Part shown: one piece after another, positions 7,238-16,015 of the stretch
How positions within the stretch are numbered: position 1 is the first letter of the stretch
Layout: each line of letters starts with the position of its first letter
NCBI GenBank assembly: GCA_964646605.1
Contig: CAZYEX010000154.1
Location: 1-38,174, forward strand
DNA length: 38,174 nt
Direction: 5' to 3'
Source: SBAX01 sp964646605
GTDB lineage: Bacteria; Planctomycetota; Phycisphaerae; UBA1845
Program-made: the position numbers and the translations under genes
Notes under the pieces: generated by a model
Databases searched by the model: none
Told to the model about the DNA's origin: nothing
What the model saw: only the letters and a program-made list of their open reading frames with translations

Positions 7238-10200
7238 ATGGATCCAAGATCGTTGGGCGGTCGGATTTCGGTCCTCCGTAGTTTGGGATCGTTGTGGTTC
7301 GGGTCTCTCGTGCTCGTGTTGCTGCTATTGGCGATGGCGTGCGCGACGGTCTACGAATCCATGCACAGCGCCGAGTCGGCGTTACGGGACTTTTACCAGG
7401 CGTGGTGGTTTCAACTCCTGCTAGCGCTTCTGGCGGTCAACGTGGCCGCCGCGGTCGTGCTTCGCTATCCGTTTACTCGCCGCCAAATCGGTTTCGTGTG
7501 TACTCACGCGTCCATCTTGCTCATCCTGGGCGGGGCGCTGGTTACCCATCGATTCGGCGTGGACGGGCAGCTTGCCCTCGGCGAGGGAGAGACGGCCAAG
7601 GAGTTCAACGTTTCCCAGACGGCCCTCACGGTCGTCAACGGGTTGACAAGAGCACGCGAGGTCGTGGAGCTTTCGGACGGGGCGTTTCGCGGTACGTCGC
7701 CCGTCGAACGTGCGCCGGCCGCATTCGCACAACTCGACGGCGTCAAAGTTCAAGTGGAACGATACCTTCCCGACGCCGTACCGAGTGAGCGAGTCGTCAA
7801 CGACAACCCTGAACCTCGACGGGCCGTCGAGGTTTCCCTGACCGGCGCGGCGACCGTCGGTCCGGTGTGGGTTTTCGAAGACCGGGGCGCGAAGTTGGAA
7901 GGCGGTCTCGTCGCGCTGCGTGTCATCGAGCGGTCCGATGAACTTCAGGAGTTGCTGGCGGACCAGCAGCCCGCCCGCTCCGATTCCAAAGGGTCGGTTC
8001 AGCTTGAATACCAGGGAATGACCCGCGAAATCGCACTGGAACCGTGCCTGACCGAGGCGGTCCCGATCCCCGGCACGGATTTGAGCGTGCGGGTTTTGAG
8101 GTACTTGCCGCATGCGACCGTAGGACCGGACAACAAGCTGGTCAACGTTTCGGATCAGCCGATGAATCCTGCGATCGAGGCGGAGATCCTGGGACCGGAC
8201 GGTGCGGAAAGACGCGTCGCGTTTGCGCGGTTTCCCGACTTTCGCTCCATGCACGGCGGGGCGGCGACGCAGGAGCTGAAGCTCACCTTCCTGAGCTCGG
8301 CCGGCGCAACGCCGCAGGCCCCGATCGAGATTCTCGCCGCCCCGTCGGGCGACTTGCACGTGCGATTTGCGGCGGGGGACGGACGAGCAGTCAGTCGGGC
8401 GGTCGTGTTGGAGACGCCCGTCGCGTCGCCTTGGGACGGTTCGACGCTCACCGTGCATCGCCGTTTCACCCACGCCCGGCAGGACCGTGTCTACGAGCCG
8501 TTCGCCGGAACCCGGGAAACGCGATCACCGGCCATGTGGGTGAGCGTGTCCGGTCCTTCTTCGAAATCGAACGTTTGGTTGGAGAGACGGCTGTCCCGCT
8601 CGGTGACGGTCGATGGCACTCCATACGACTTGACCTTCGGAGACAAGATCGTTCCGCTGGGGTTCGAGGTCACGCTGAATCGCTTTACCCTAGGGCGCTA
8701 TCCGGGTGAGAACCGCCCGCGATCCTTCGAAAGTCAATTGACCATCGCCGACCCCGCGGCGGGTCGCAGCCAATCACGGGTGGTGAGCATGAACCATCCC
8801 ACGAAGTACGGCGGCTACACGTTCTTCCAGTCCAGTTACAGCCTCGAAGGCAAGCAGGCCGTCAGTGTGCTCTCGATTTCGCGCGACCCCGGTCTGCCCA
8901 TCGTCTTTACCGGATACATTACATTGCTGGCGGGCATGGTGACGGTCCTTCTGACTCGGATTCCCAAGCGGCAACGAACGGCCGAGGACGAACCGACGTT
9001 GACTCTGCGCGATCGAGGGCGGCCGGAACAGAGTCTGCCGATCGGAACCGGATGCCGCACCACCCCTCCCCGTCGAGTCGCCTGGTCGAAGTCGGCGGTT
9101 TTCTTGGTCTTGATGGCCAACGCGTCGGTTCTTCCTTTCGCCGAGGGGACCTCGATCCCGGTGTCGATCGACCCCGCAGTGCTCCGTGAAGTGCCGGTCC
9201 AACATGACGGGCGCTGGCCGCCGCTGGACACCGTGGCCCGAGACCTGGTGAGGTCCGTCACGGGAGATTCGTACTTCGATGGCCGTGATCCCGTTCTTAC
9301 CCTGTTGGCCTGGACGTTCGATCCCGGTGCGTGGACCAAAGCACCGCTGATCTGCATCGGCAACGCCGAGCTTCGCGGGGAGCTGCACCTTTCGCCGACG
9401 CAAACGGTCTTTTCGTACGCCGAGATGGTCAGCCATCCGCGTTTGCAGTCGCTGATCGAAGAGTTGTCGTCCCTGCCGCGTGGTCAGAAACCCGATCCCT
9501 TGCAGTCCAAGGTCGGCGACATCCACGAGAAACTTCTGCTTCTACAGCGGGTCTTTGCGGGCAAGGTGATTCGACCCATCCCTGACGCCGCCGACTTCGG
9601 TGGCGCCTGGTTGCCCATTTCACCGCCGCAGGCCGCCGACGCGCCCTCGATGCGTGCGACTAAGGAGGCATGGGGCAAGGTCCGCGCTGCGTTTTTGGCG
9701 GATGAGGGTGCGGCGTTTTCAACGTCATCGAGGGAGCTGGCGAGCGCCTTGGCGACCCTGCCCGCAGCGTACCGTCCCGACGCAGGGGTCCTGGCCACGG
9801 AGCTCGCCTACAACCGCATCCGCCCGTTTCACCGGGCGTCCGAGATTTTGTTGGCGGTCGGCGGGTTGGCGGCATTAGGGATGGTCGTTCGTCGTCGTTG
9901 GTTCGATTCCCTGGTGTTCGTCGCGACGCTGACCGGGTTTGCCGTGTTGAGTTACGGTTTGGCCCTTCGCTGGCAAATCGCAGGCCGTATCCCGGCATCG
10001 AACATGTTCGAGTCGTTGTTGTTCCTGGGATGGGGTGCGGCCGGGTTCGCCATGATCGCCGTGTTGGTCTTTCGTGAACGGCTGGTGCCGTTGACCGCCG
10101 CCGGCATCAGCGCCACGGCGCTGTTCCTGGCCGACCGCCTGCCGATGGATCAGTTCATCCGCCCTATCGCTCCCGTGCTTCTCGACACGGTATGGATGTC

Positions 10201-10906
10201 GATCCACGTGCCGATCATCATGGTGTCGTACTCGGTGCTGGCGCTGGCGGTCCTGATCGCACACATTCAGCTTGTGGGCATGGCCGTGGCCCCTGCGGGG
10301 CGTGCCCGGATCGAGCGCATGGATACCCTGCATTACTGGTACGTCCAGATCGGCTCGTTGCTGCTGGCTGCGGGCATCATCACCGGCAGCATGTGGGCGG
10401 CATCCTCGTGGGGACGCTACTGGGGGTGGGATCCCAAGGAAGTTTGGTCGCTCGTCGCCTTATTAGGGTATTTATGTATATTGCACGTGCGAATTGACCG
10501 GGATCGCGTCCCCCCCTGGGCGTATGGTGCGGGTGGGCTCATGGTGCTGGCCCTGTTCGCGGTGATGACCCCGAAGCTGGCCCCGATCACCGTCGGAAAG
10601 TCCCTGGGGCTCGTCGGCGCGGCGGGGGCTGTGGTGTTGCTGCTCACGACGCGCGGGGCTTTCGCCACAGCGGTCAAGAGCATCCTTTGTTTCTGGCTGA
10701 TTGTGATGACCTACGTCGGGGTCAACTACGTGTTGGGGGCGGGATTGCACAGCTACGGTTTCGGCACCGGCGCGGTCGCCCGCTCCATGTTCTTGACGGG
10801 CGGGGCGGATTTGGTCATCGTGGCGATTTGTTGTGTCGTGTATCTGTGGCGACGGGCGCCGGAGCGCGGCCGGCTGTCGTTGTCGCCCGTGACTGCGGCG
10901 GTGTAG
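7238..10906 (+). CDS. ccsBA: Fused cytochrome c synthase CcsBA (ResB-ResC)
   Basis: This enzyme exports haem and ligates it to CxxCH cysteines (System II cytochrome c biogenesis) at the outer face of the inner membrane. I chose ATG 7238, preceded by GGGAGA; the frame is open further upstream but lacks a good start. The 1222-aa product starts with ResB-type membrane segments, then a large periplasmic region ending in the ResB hallmark MNHPTKYGGYTFFQSSY and a further TM. A second periplasmic linker follows, then the ResC/CcsA part with several TMs and the haem-handling tryptophan motif WGRYWGWDPKEVWSL. Conserved-type His occur in the C-terminal part (IHVPII, LHSYGFG). At 1222 aa it is longer than the roughly 900-aa epsilonproteobacterial CcsBA. 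It sits among genes for about 30 haem sites, which it most likely matures. Confidence 0.93.
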   Translation: MDPRSLGGRISVLRSLGSLWFGSLVLVLLLLAMACATVYESMHSAESALRDFYQAWWFQLLLALLAVNVAAAVVLRYPFTRRQIGFVCTHASILLILGGALVTHRFGVDGQLALGEGETAKEFNVSQTALTVVNGLTRAREVVELSDGAFRGTSPVERAPAAFAQLDGVKVQVERYLPDAVPSERVVNDNPEPRRAVEVSLTGAATVGPVWVFEDRGAKLEGGLVALRVIERSDELQELLADQQPARSDSKGSVQLEYQGMTREIALEPCLTEAVPIPGTDLSVRVLRYLPHATVGPDNKLVNVSDQPMNPAIEAEILGPDGAERRVAFARFPDFRSMHGGAATQELKLTFLSSAGATPQAPIEILAAPSGDLHVRFAAGDGRAVSRAVVLETPVASPWDGSTLTVHRRFTHARQDRVYEPFAGTRETRSPAMWVSVSGPSSKSNVWLERRLSRSVTVDGTPYDLTFGDKIVPLGFEVTLNRFTLGRYPGENRPRSFESQLTIADPAAGRSQSRVVSMNHPTKYGGYTFFQSSYSLEGKQAVSVLSISRDPGLPIVFTGYITLLAGMVTVLLTRIPKRQRTAEDEPTLTLRDRGRPEQSLPIGTGCRTTPPRRVAWSKSAVFLVLMANASVLPFAEGTSIPVSIDPAVLREVPVQHDGRWPPLDTVARDLVRSVTGDSYFDGRDPVLTLLAWTFDPGAWTKAPLICIGNAELRGELHLSPTQTVFSYAEMVSHPRLQSLIEELSSLPRGQKPDPLQSKVGDIHEKLLLLQRVFAGKVIRPIPDAADFGGAWLPISPPQAADAPSMRATKEAWGKVRAAFLADEGAAFSTSSRELASALATLPAAYRPDAGVLATELAYNRIRPFHRASEILLAVGGLAALGMVVRRRWFDSLVFVATLTGFAVLSYGLALRWQIAGRIPASNMFESLLFLGWGAAGFAMIAVLVFRERLVPLTAAGISATALFLADRLPMDQFIRPIAPVLLDTVWMSIHVPIIMVSYSVLALAVLIAHIQLVGMAVAPAGRARIERMDTLHYWYVQIGSLLLAAGIITGSMWAASSWGRYWGWDPKEVWSLVALLGYLCILHVRIDRDRVPPWAYGAGGLMVLALFAVMTPKLAPITVGKSLGLVGAAGAVVLLLTTRGAFATAVKSILCFWLIVMTYVGVNYVLGAGLHSYGFGTGAVARSMFLTGGADLVIVAICCVVYLWRRAPERGRLSLSPVTAAV

Positions 10907-11004
10907 GTTACCCTTGTGACTTGCGGTGACGCGGCCGCGAGTCGGGGTTCCGTCGCACGATACGGAATCGGTTCCATCGCTGGGATGTGAGTGGAGAAAT
11001 GGAA

Positions 11005-11679
11005 ATGAGAGGACGCTGGGTTTTGGGTTCGGTGGTCGGTGCAGTCGTGTTGATGCTCGGGCTGCAGCAGGTGGGCTCTCAGGCTGTGGCCGGCGATCCC
11101 GTCGTTCCTGTGGCCACGGCGGGGGCGGCGGCAACGCTCGGCGGTGAGGGTGGATTCACCTATGTGGGTTCGACGGCCTGCAAAAAATGTCACCTCAAGG
11201 AGCACAAGAGCTGGGCGGCGACTAAGATGGGCAAGGCCATCGACATCCTCAAGCCGGGCAACTCCAAGGAGGCCAAGGAGAAGTTCAAGCTCGATCCCGC
11301 CAAGGATTACAGCACGGACGCGACCTGCTTGAAGTGCCACACCGTGGGCTTCGGAAAACCGGGCGGGTACGCCGTCCCCACTGCGGGCGACGAGAAGGCC
11401 GCCAAGGACGCCGCGAAACTCGAGCACGTCGGTTGTGAAGCGTGCCACGGTCCGGGCAGCGCGTACGTCAAGGTCTTCGAAGAGATTCAGGAGTCGAAAC
11501 GCAAATACAAGGTGGAAGAGTTGCACAAGGCCGGGCTGACGAAGATCGAAGAGTCGACCTGCACGAGCTGCCACTCCAAAGACGGACCCACGGCCGATCC
11601 CGCCAAGCCCTTCGATTACGCCAAGCAAAAGGAAGAGGGGCTCCACGAACGCGTCCCCATGAAGCAGCGCGAGGGCTAG
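11005..11679 (+). CDS. Tetrahaem cytochrome c554-like protein
   Basis: This is a roughly 224-aa exported cytochrome with four haem motifs: CKKCH, CLKCH, CEACH and CTSCH. The opening YVGSTACKKCHLKEHKSW and the sequence GCEACHGPGSAYV are typical of the cytochrome c554/c' family (found in nitrifiers and many multihaem proteins). The signal peptide is clear (basic MRGR, hydrophobic core, VAGD). GGAGA at 10992-10996 suits the ATG at 11005; GTG 10987 and ATG 10999 are in-frame alternatives. The mature protein is Lys-rich. It is placed just before the 9-haem cytochrome, Rieske and cytochrome b genes, so it is probably the soluble periplasmic electron carrier or a subunit of that complex. Enzyme activity, such as hydroxylamine chemistry, cannot be inferred. 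Confidence 0.88.
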   Translation: MRGRWVLGSVVGAVVLMLGLQQVGSQAVAGDPVVPVATAGAAATLGGEGGFTYVGSTACKKCHLKEHKSWAATKMGKAIDILKPGNSKEAKEKFKLDPAKDYSTDATCLKCHTVGFGKPGGYAVPTAGDEKAAKDAAKLEHVGCEACHGPGSAYVKVFEEIQESKRKYKVEELHKAGLTKIEESTCTSCHSKDGPTADPAKPFDYAKQKEEGLHERVPMKQREG

Positions 11680-11705
11680 GAAGTACGACCGGGCTCGTCA
11701 CAGCA

Positions 11706-13115
11706 ATGCCCACCTTTTCGGGGGTGACCGGGATTTTCGCGCTATTGGCCCTTGGCGGCGCCGTCTGCGGCGCCGCGGAGGGGCCGGTGAAATGCGCCAC
11801 CTGCCATCCCCCGCAGGGGGAGCAATGGGCGGCGTCGGTCCACGCCGAAGTCGCCTGCCAGGAGTGCCACGGTGGAGACACTTCCTATACGGTCCCCGAG
11901 GCGGAGTTGAAGGCCTTCCTTGACGCCGCCGGCGCGGCGCGGTCCGCCTTCGACCACGGCGCCGCCTTCCGTGGAAAAGCTCCAAGGGCGAAGGTCCCGG
12001 AGCGCTGTGGAACCTGCCACGCGGACGTAGCCCGCATGAACCCCTATGGAATGCGCACCGACCAACTGGCCGCCTATTGGACCAGCGGACACGGGAAGAC
12101 CCTGGCGACAAAGGGCGACGAACGAGTGGCCGTATGTATCGACTGCCACGGCACCCACGACGTGAAGCGGGTCAGCGACTCCACGAGTAAGACCCATCCC
12201 TTCAACGTTCCCGACACTTGCGCCCGCTGTCACGCGGATCGGTCTCTGATGGGCGACTTCAAGCTCCCCCCCGAGATCGTCGACGAGTACCGGGGGAGCG
12301 TCCACGGGCGTCTGTTGCTGGAGCAACATGATCCCGGGGCGCCGACCTGCGCGACTTGTCACGGCAACCACTCCGCGATGCCCCCCGGGTTTCGTACCGT
12401 CGGGGCCGTCTGCGGAAAGTGTCACGAGCACGCCTCGCGCAACTTCGAAACCAGCATTCACGCCAGCCAGGAAGAGCACAAAGGCTGCGTGCAGTGCCAC
12501 GGCGGCGGCGCCAACCGCCACTTCCACGCCATCGAGCGGATCAACCAACCGACCGGAATGATGCTCCAACGGTATGCACACCTCATGACGGTGGATCCCA
12601 AAGCTACGCCTGCGCAGGTGACCGCCGCCACCCACCCCGATCCGAGGAAGGTCGTCACCCAGGCGTTGTCGACCTGTACGGAATGTCACGAACCGTTGGC
12701 GGACGACAAGAGCCTGCAGAAAATGTTCTCCCTGCTCGATGAGATCGCGGAAGCGGAGCGGCGCTACCTGCAAGCCGGTCGCCGTTTGGACGAGGTTGGC
12801 CAAGGCGTGTTGTTGGTTGACAAAGTGCGCTTCGCCTTCGAGGAGGCCAGGACCCATCTGATCGAACTCGCTCCGCTTCAACACACCCTGGACAACAAAC
12901 TCGTGGCCGCGAAGGTCGAGGAGCTCCGCACCGTCTGCGACAAGGTCAATGCCGACCTCGACGCCCTCGAACATGGGCTGCAATGGCGCTACCGCGCTCT
13001 CCTTCCCATCTGGGGATTCGCGGTTCTGTTCGCCGCGGCCTGTTACGTCAAATATAAACGCCTTCGGGCGGCCTACGTTCGCCCCGCGGGGGCGATCTCG
13101 GAGGATACATGCTAG
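11706..13115 (+). CDS. Nonahaem membrane-anchored cytochrome c (likely c1 replacement of the bc complex)
   Basis: This 469-aa protein has a signal peptide (MPTFSGVTGIFALLALGG) and nine haem motifs: CATCH, CQECH, CGTCH, CIDCH, CARCH, CATCH, CGKCH, CVQCH and CTECH. Then come a helical, coiled-coil-like region (about residues 335-425) and a C-terminal TM (IWGFAVLFAAACYV) with a short basic tail on the cytoplasmic side. The frame is open upstream into the previous gene, but ATG 11706 starts right at the signal peptide; the ribosome-binding site is weak. Its stop overlaps the Rieske ATG (ATGCTAG), indicating coupling. A tail-anchored multihaem protein encoded directly with Rieske and cytochrome b fits bc-type complexes in which multihaem proteins replace cytochrome c1, as reported for anammox bacteria and some deltaproteobacteria. 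Confidence 0.9.
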   Translation: MPTFSGVTGIFALLALGGAVCGAAEGPVKCATCHPPQGEQWAASVHAEVACQECHGGDTSYTVPEAELKAFLDAAGAARSAFDHGAAFRGKAPRAKVPERCGTCHADVARMNPYGMRTDQLAAYWTSGHGKTLATKGDERVAVCIDCHGTHDVKRVSDSTSKTHPFNVPDTCARCHADRSLMGDFKLPPEIVDEYRGSVHGRLLLEQHDPGAPTCATCHGNHSAMPPGFRTVGAVCGKCHEHASRNFETSIHASQEEHKGCVQCHGGGANRHFHAIERINQPTGMMLQRYAHLMTVDPKATPAQVTAATHPDPRKVVTQALSTCTECHEPLADDKSLQKMFSLLDEIAEAERRYLQAGRRLDEVGQGVLLVDKVRFAFEEARTHLIELAPLQHTLDNKLVAAKVEELRTVCDKVNADLDALEHGLQWRYRALLPIWGFAVLFAAACYVKYKRLRAAYVRPAGAISEDTC

Positions 13116-13543
13116 AGCGAACGGGCCCGACTCGGCGCGGATTTTTGGATTGGTTGATCGCGGTGGGCAGCAGCATCACCGGAGCGGCGATGGCCTTTCC
13201 GGCCTTGATGTACCTCTGGCCCGCGGCGCGCGGCGGAGGCGGGGAAGCCGTCGAGGTGGACGGGGCCAACTTGCTCTTGGTGGGGCAGGCAAAAACGTTG
13301 CAGGTCGGGGGCAAGGCCGTCATCGTGGTCCGCGATCGTGCGGGATTCAAGGCTTTCTCCGCTTCCTGCACCCACTTGGGGTGCCTCGTGAAATGGGTGG
13401 AGCCCAACCGCGAGTTCCATTGTCCCTGCCATGCCGCGGTCTTCGACGAAAACGGCGGCGTGGTTTCCGGTCCGCCCCCCAAACCGCTGCCGATCTATCC
13501 GGTCAAGGAGGTCGGTGACAAGGTGTACGTGTCGGCTGCGTAG
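13109..13543 (+). CDS. Rieske [2Fe-2S] subunit of a bc-type complex
   Basis: This 144-aa protein takes one electron from quinol at the outer face of the inner membrane. It has a Tat-like N-terminus (TRRGF) with one TM (about residues 13-36), which also anchors it. The cluster ligands are Cys87 and His89 in SCTHLGC, and Cys105 and His108 in CPCHAA. Cys92 and Cys107 would form the usual disulfide. The end of the fold shows the GPPPKPLPIYPV Pro loop. The ATG overlaps the stop of the 9-haem cytochrome, and cytochrome b follows after 25 bases, so the three are surely one unit. The short length matches b6f/QcrA-type Rieske proteins. The start and family are secure. Confidence 0.95.
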   Translation: MLERTGPTRRGFLDWLIAVGSSITGAAMAFPALMYLWPAARGGGGEAVEVDGANLLLVGQAKTLQVGGKAVIVVRDRAGFKAFSASCTHLGCLVKWVEPNREFHCPCHAAVFDENGGVVSGPPPKPLPIYPVKEVGDKVYVSAA

Positions 13544-13568
13544 CGCGCTTCTCCGAGGAACGGCGTCG

Positions 13569-14762
13569 ATGGGCTTGCGAAATCCGATCCGATCTTTCCT
13601 GGCCGAGCGGTTCGACGTTGAGACCGCGGCGCATCTTCTTGACAAGCAGATTCACAAACGTCTGCCGCCGCACACCGGCTGGCTGCATGTCTTTGGAAGT
13701 TTGTCGCTGCTGCTGTTCATCAGCCAGACGATCACCGGAATCATGCTGCTCATCTACTATCGCCCCACGCCCGAAGCCGCCCACAAGTCGATCCAGTACA
13801 TCACCGCGGAGGTGCATTTCGGTTGGCTCTACCGCCAGATTCACGCCTGGGGCGCCTCCTTGATGATCCTTGTCGTCGTGCTGCACATGATTCGCACCTT
13901 CTTTAGCGGCGCCTACAAAAAACCGCGGGAGCTGACCTGGTTCACGGGCGTCCTGATTTTCATCGGCACGATCACGTTCGGCTTCACCGGGTACCTGCTT
14001 CCGTGGAACCAGGTCGCCTTCTGGGCGACGACGGTGGGGACGGAATCCGCCAACAAGGTCCCTTTCATCGGCGACTGGTTGCAGTATTTTCTCCGCGGCG
14101 GCGTGGCCGTCACCGGAGAAACGCTGTCGCGGTTTTTCGTCGTTCACGTCATCATTCTCCCCTGGGTGTTGACGGGCCTGATCGCCGTGCATTTGTTCCT
14201 CATGCGGCTCAACAATCTGGCGACGTTGGAGCCGGTGGGCAAAGAGAAACCGCTCGCACCGGAGGAAGGCATTCCCTTCTTCCCCGTTCACGTGGCCAAG
14301 GAGGGCGTGGTCGGGATTCTGTTGGTGGCGGTGCTGGTCACTCTTTCCGTCGTAGCGCCGTGGGAAATTGGGGAACCGGCCGATCCGCTGTCCACTCCGG
14401 AACACATCAAACCCGAGTGGTACTTCTTGCCGAGCTACCAGTTGTTGAAATACTTCGAGGGTTCCTATGGAGCGGTGCTAGGCATCCTTGCTTGCTCGCT
14501 TCCGTTTCTTCTCTTGTTGTTCTGGCCGTTCTTGGATCGAGGCAAGGAGCGACATCCGCGCAAACGTCCCTGGGCCGTCGGGTTGGGGTTGGTGGGTCTC
14601 TTCGGCGGATTGTTCCTGGGAATCCTGGGGCACCTGTCGGAAACCGACGTGACCTTCTTCGGCGCCAGGTATCACATCGATCTGCTCGGAAGACCTCACC
14701 GAATCGTCGAGCCGTCGCCCGGCGCGGACGGCGGCGCTCACACTGCAACCACAATCGAATGA
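13569..14762 (+). CDS. Cytochrome b subunit of a b6f/bc-type quinol oxidase
   Basis: This 397-aa membrane protein oxidises quinol with the Rieske partner and passes the second electron across the membrane. The haem-b ligands are His92 and His106 (13 residues apart), and His193 and His208 (14 apart). The 14-residue spacing in the second pair is the cytochrome b6 pattern. The quinol-site motif PEWY is at 282-285 (KPEWYFLPSYQLLK). The b6-like and subunit-IV-like parts are joined in one chain, with eight or more TMs. ATG 13569 follows GAGGA at 13555-13559. It is the last gene of the same-strand electron-transfer run; no terminator is evident after it. Confidence 0.95.
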   Translation: MGLRNPIRSFLAERFDVETAAHLLDKQIHKRLPPHTGWLHVFGSLSLLLFISQTITGIMLLIYYRPTPEAAHKSIQYITAEVHFGWLYRQIHAWGASLMILVVVLHMIRTFFSGAYKKPRELTWFTGVLIFIGTITFGFTGYLLPWNQVAFWATTVGTESANKVPFIGDWLQYFLRGGVAVTGETLSRFFVVHVIILPWVLTGLIAVHLFLMRLNNLATLEPVGKEKPLAPEEGIPFFPVHVAKEGVVGILLVAVLVTLSVVAPWEIGEPADPLSTPEHIKPEWYFLPSYQLLKYFEGSYGAVLGILACSLPFLLLLFWPFLDRGKERHPRKRPWAVGLGLVGLFGGLFLGILGHLSETDVTFFGARYHIDLLGRPHRIVEPSPGADGGAHTATTIE

Positions 14763-14900
14763 CGGGCTCGTTCCGCCCCATGTCCCGTATCGTGATTCCC
14801 GCTTAACTAGACGCCCCCTCTGTGAGGCCGACTTCCGGTCCTTGTGCCTGATGTCTCACTCTGTCGGCGCGCCGATTCGACGAGCCGCACACCGCGCGGC

Positions 14901-14906
14901 TACAAT
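14901..14906 (+). promoter_or_regulatory. Candidate -10 box of rlmN
   Basis: TACAAT lies eight bases before the ATG at 14915. A -35 box is not clear (TTCGAC at 14876-14881 is too far away, with a 19-base spacer). If used, transcription would start at about 14913, giving an almost leaderless mRNA for the 14915 start. Confidence 0.35.
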
Positions 14907-14914
14907 CCGACGTC

Positions 14915-16015
14915 ATGCACGATAGCGGGGAAGTTTCGGACGGGTCACACTCCGCCCGCATGGGCGTGTTCGGGCACACCCCGCAGTCGTTGCAGGAGGT
15001 CCTTGGCGCGTGGGATGAGCCGGCCTATCGCGCCCGACAGGTCTTGCAGTGGGTCTATCAGCACGGAGCCGCGACCTTCGAGCAGATCAGCAACCTGCCC
15101 AAAGCCCTCCGCGAAAAATTGACGGCGGCCTTACCGCTTTATGAATCCATCGTCGTCCGCGAGCAGGTTTCCCACGACGGGGTCGTAAAACGTCTTCTGC
15201 AATGGCCCGACGGCGCGACCACGGAATGCGTCCTGATACCGGAGGGCGACCGTCGCACGGCCTGTATCTCCACCCAGGTGGGATGTCCGGTGCAATGCGT
15301 CTTTTGCGCCAGCGGGATCGACGGCCTGCAACGTCAGCTCACCGCGGGTCAGATCGTCGAGCAAGCCATGCGCGTCCGCGAGCTTTGTGGACCCCAAGCC
15401 CGCCTCTCCAACGTCGTCTTCATGGGCCTGGGTGAACCGCTGGCCAACTACGCCGCGACTGTCCACGCCCTCCGCACGATCAACGCCGATTGGGGCATGG
15501 GCATCGGAGCCCGCAAGATCACCGTCAGCACCGTCGGTCTGCCCAACCAGATGCGCAAACTCGCGGACGAGGACTTGCAACTGACCCTCGCCCTCTCGCT
15601 CCACGCGCCGACCGACGAACTCCGCAAACGTCTGATCCCCTGGGCCGAGCGCGTCACCATCGACTCCCTGGTCGACGCCGCCAACTACTACTTCGAGCAG
15701 ACCCACCGCGAGGTCACCCTCGAGTACATCCTTTTGGCGGGCGTCAACGACGCGGTCCCCCACGCACTGGCCCTGGCGAGCGTCGCCAAACGAATGCGCA
15801 GCAACGTCAACCTCATCGCCTACAACCCGGTGGACCGTTTGCCCTACCAACGCCCCGCCGAGTCCGCCGTCGTGCGTTTCCTCGAAACGCTGCGCTCCCA
15901 AGGGGTCAACGCCCACGTCCGCCGCAGCCGCGGGCTGGACATCGACGGGGCCTGCGGACAACTTCGCCGCCGGCAGCGAGACGACACCGTGGCACTCACC
16001 GTGAGCGGGTCGTGA
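14915..16015 (+). CDS. rlmN: 23S rRNA (adenine-2503-C2)-methyltransferase RlmN
   Basis: This is a radical-SAM enzyme that methylates C2 of A2503 in 23S rRNA (and A37 of some tRNAs) through a methyl-Cys intermediate. It is 366 aa, usual for the family. The cluster motif CPVQCVFC (CX3CX2C) is in the sequence CISTQVGCPVQCVFCASG. The GLGEPL-type motif is FMGLGEPLANY. The C-terminal methyl-accepting Cys lies in DGACGQL. The N-terminal helical domain (ARQVLQWVYQHG) is intact. The ATG at 14915 adds a short tail before the conserved part; ATG 14960 is an alternative, and neither has a good ribosome-binding site. Its stop overlaps the next gene's GTG start (GTGA). It is a housekeeping gene unrelated to the cytochromes upstream. 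Confidence 0.95.
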   Translation: MHDSGEVSDGSHSARMGVFGHTPQSLQEVLGAWDEPAYRARQVLQWVYQHGAATFEQISNLPKALREKLTAALPLYESIVVREQVSHDGVVKRLLQWPDGATTECVLIPEGDRRTACISTQVGCPVQCVFCASGIDGLQRQLTAGQIVEQAMRVRELCGPQARLSNVVFMGLGEPLANYAATVHALRTINADWGMGIGARKITVSTVGLPNQMRKLADEDLQLTLALSLHAPTDELRKRLIPWAERVTIDSLVDAANYYFEQTHREVTLEYILLAGVNDAVPHALALASVAKRMRSNVNLIAYNPVDRLPYQRPAESAVVRFLETLRSQGVNAHVRRSRGLDIDGACGQLRRRQRDDTVALTVSGS

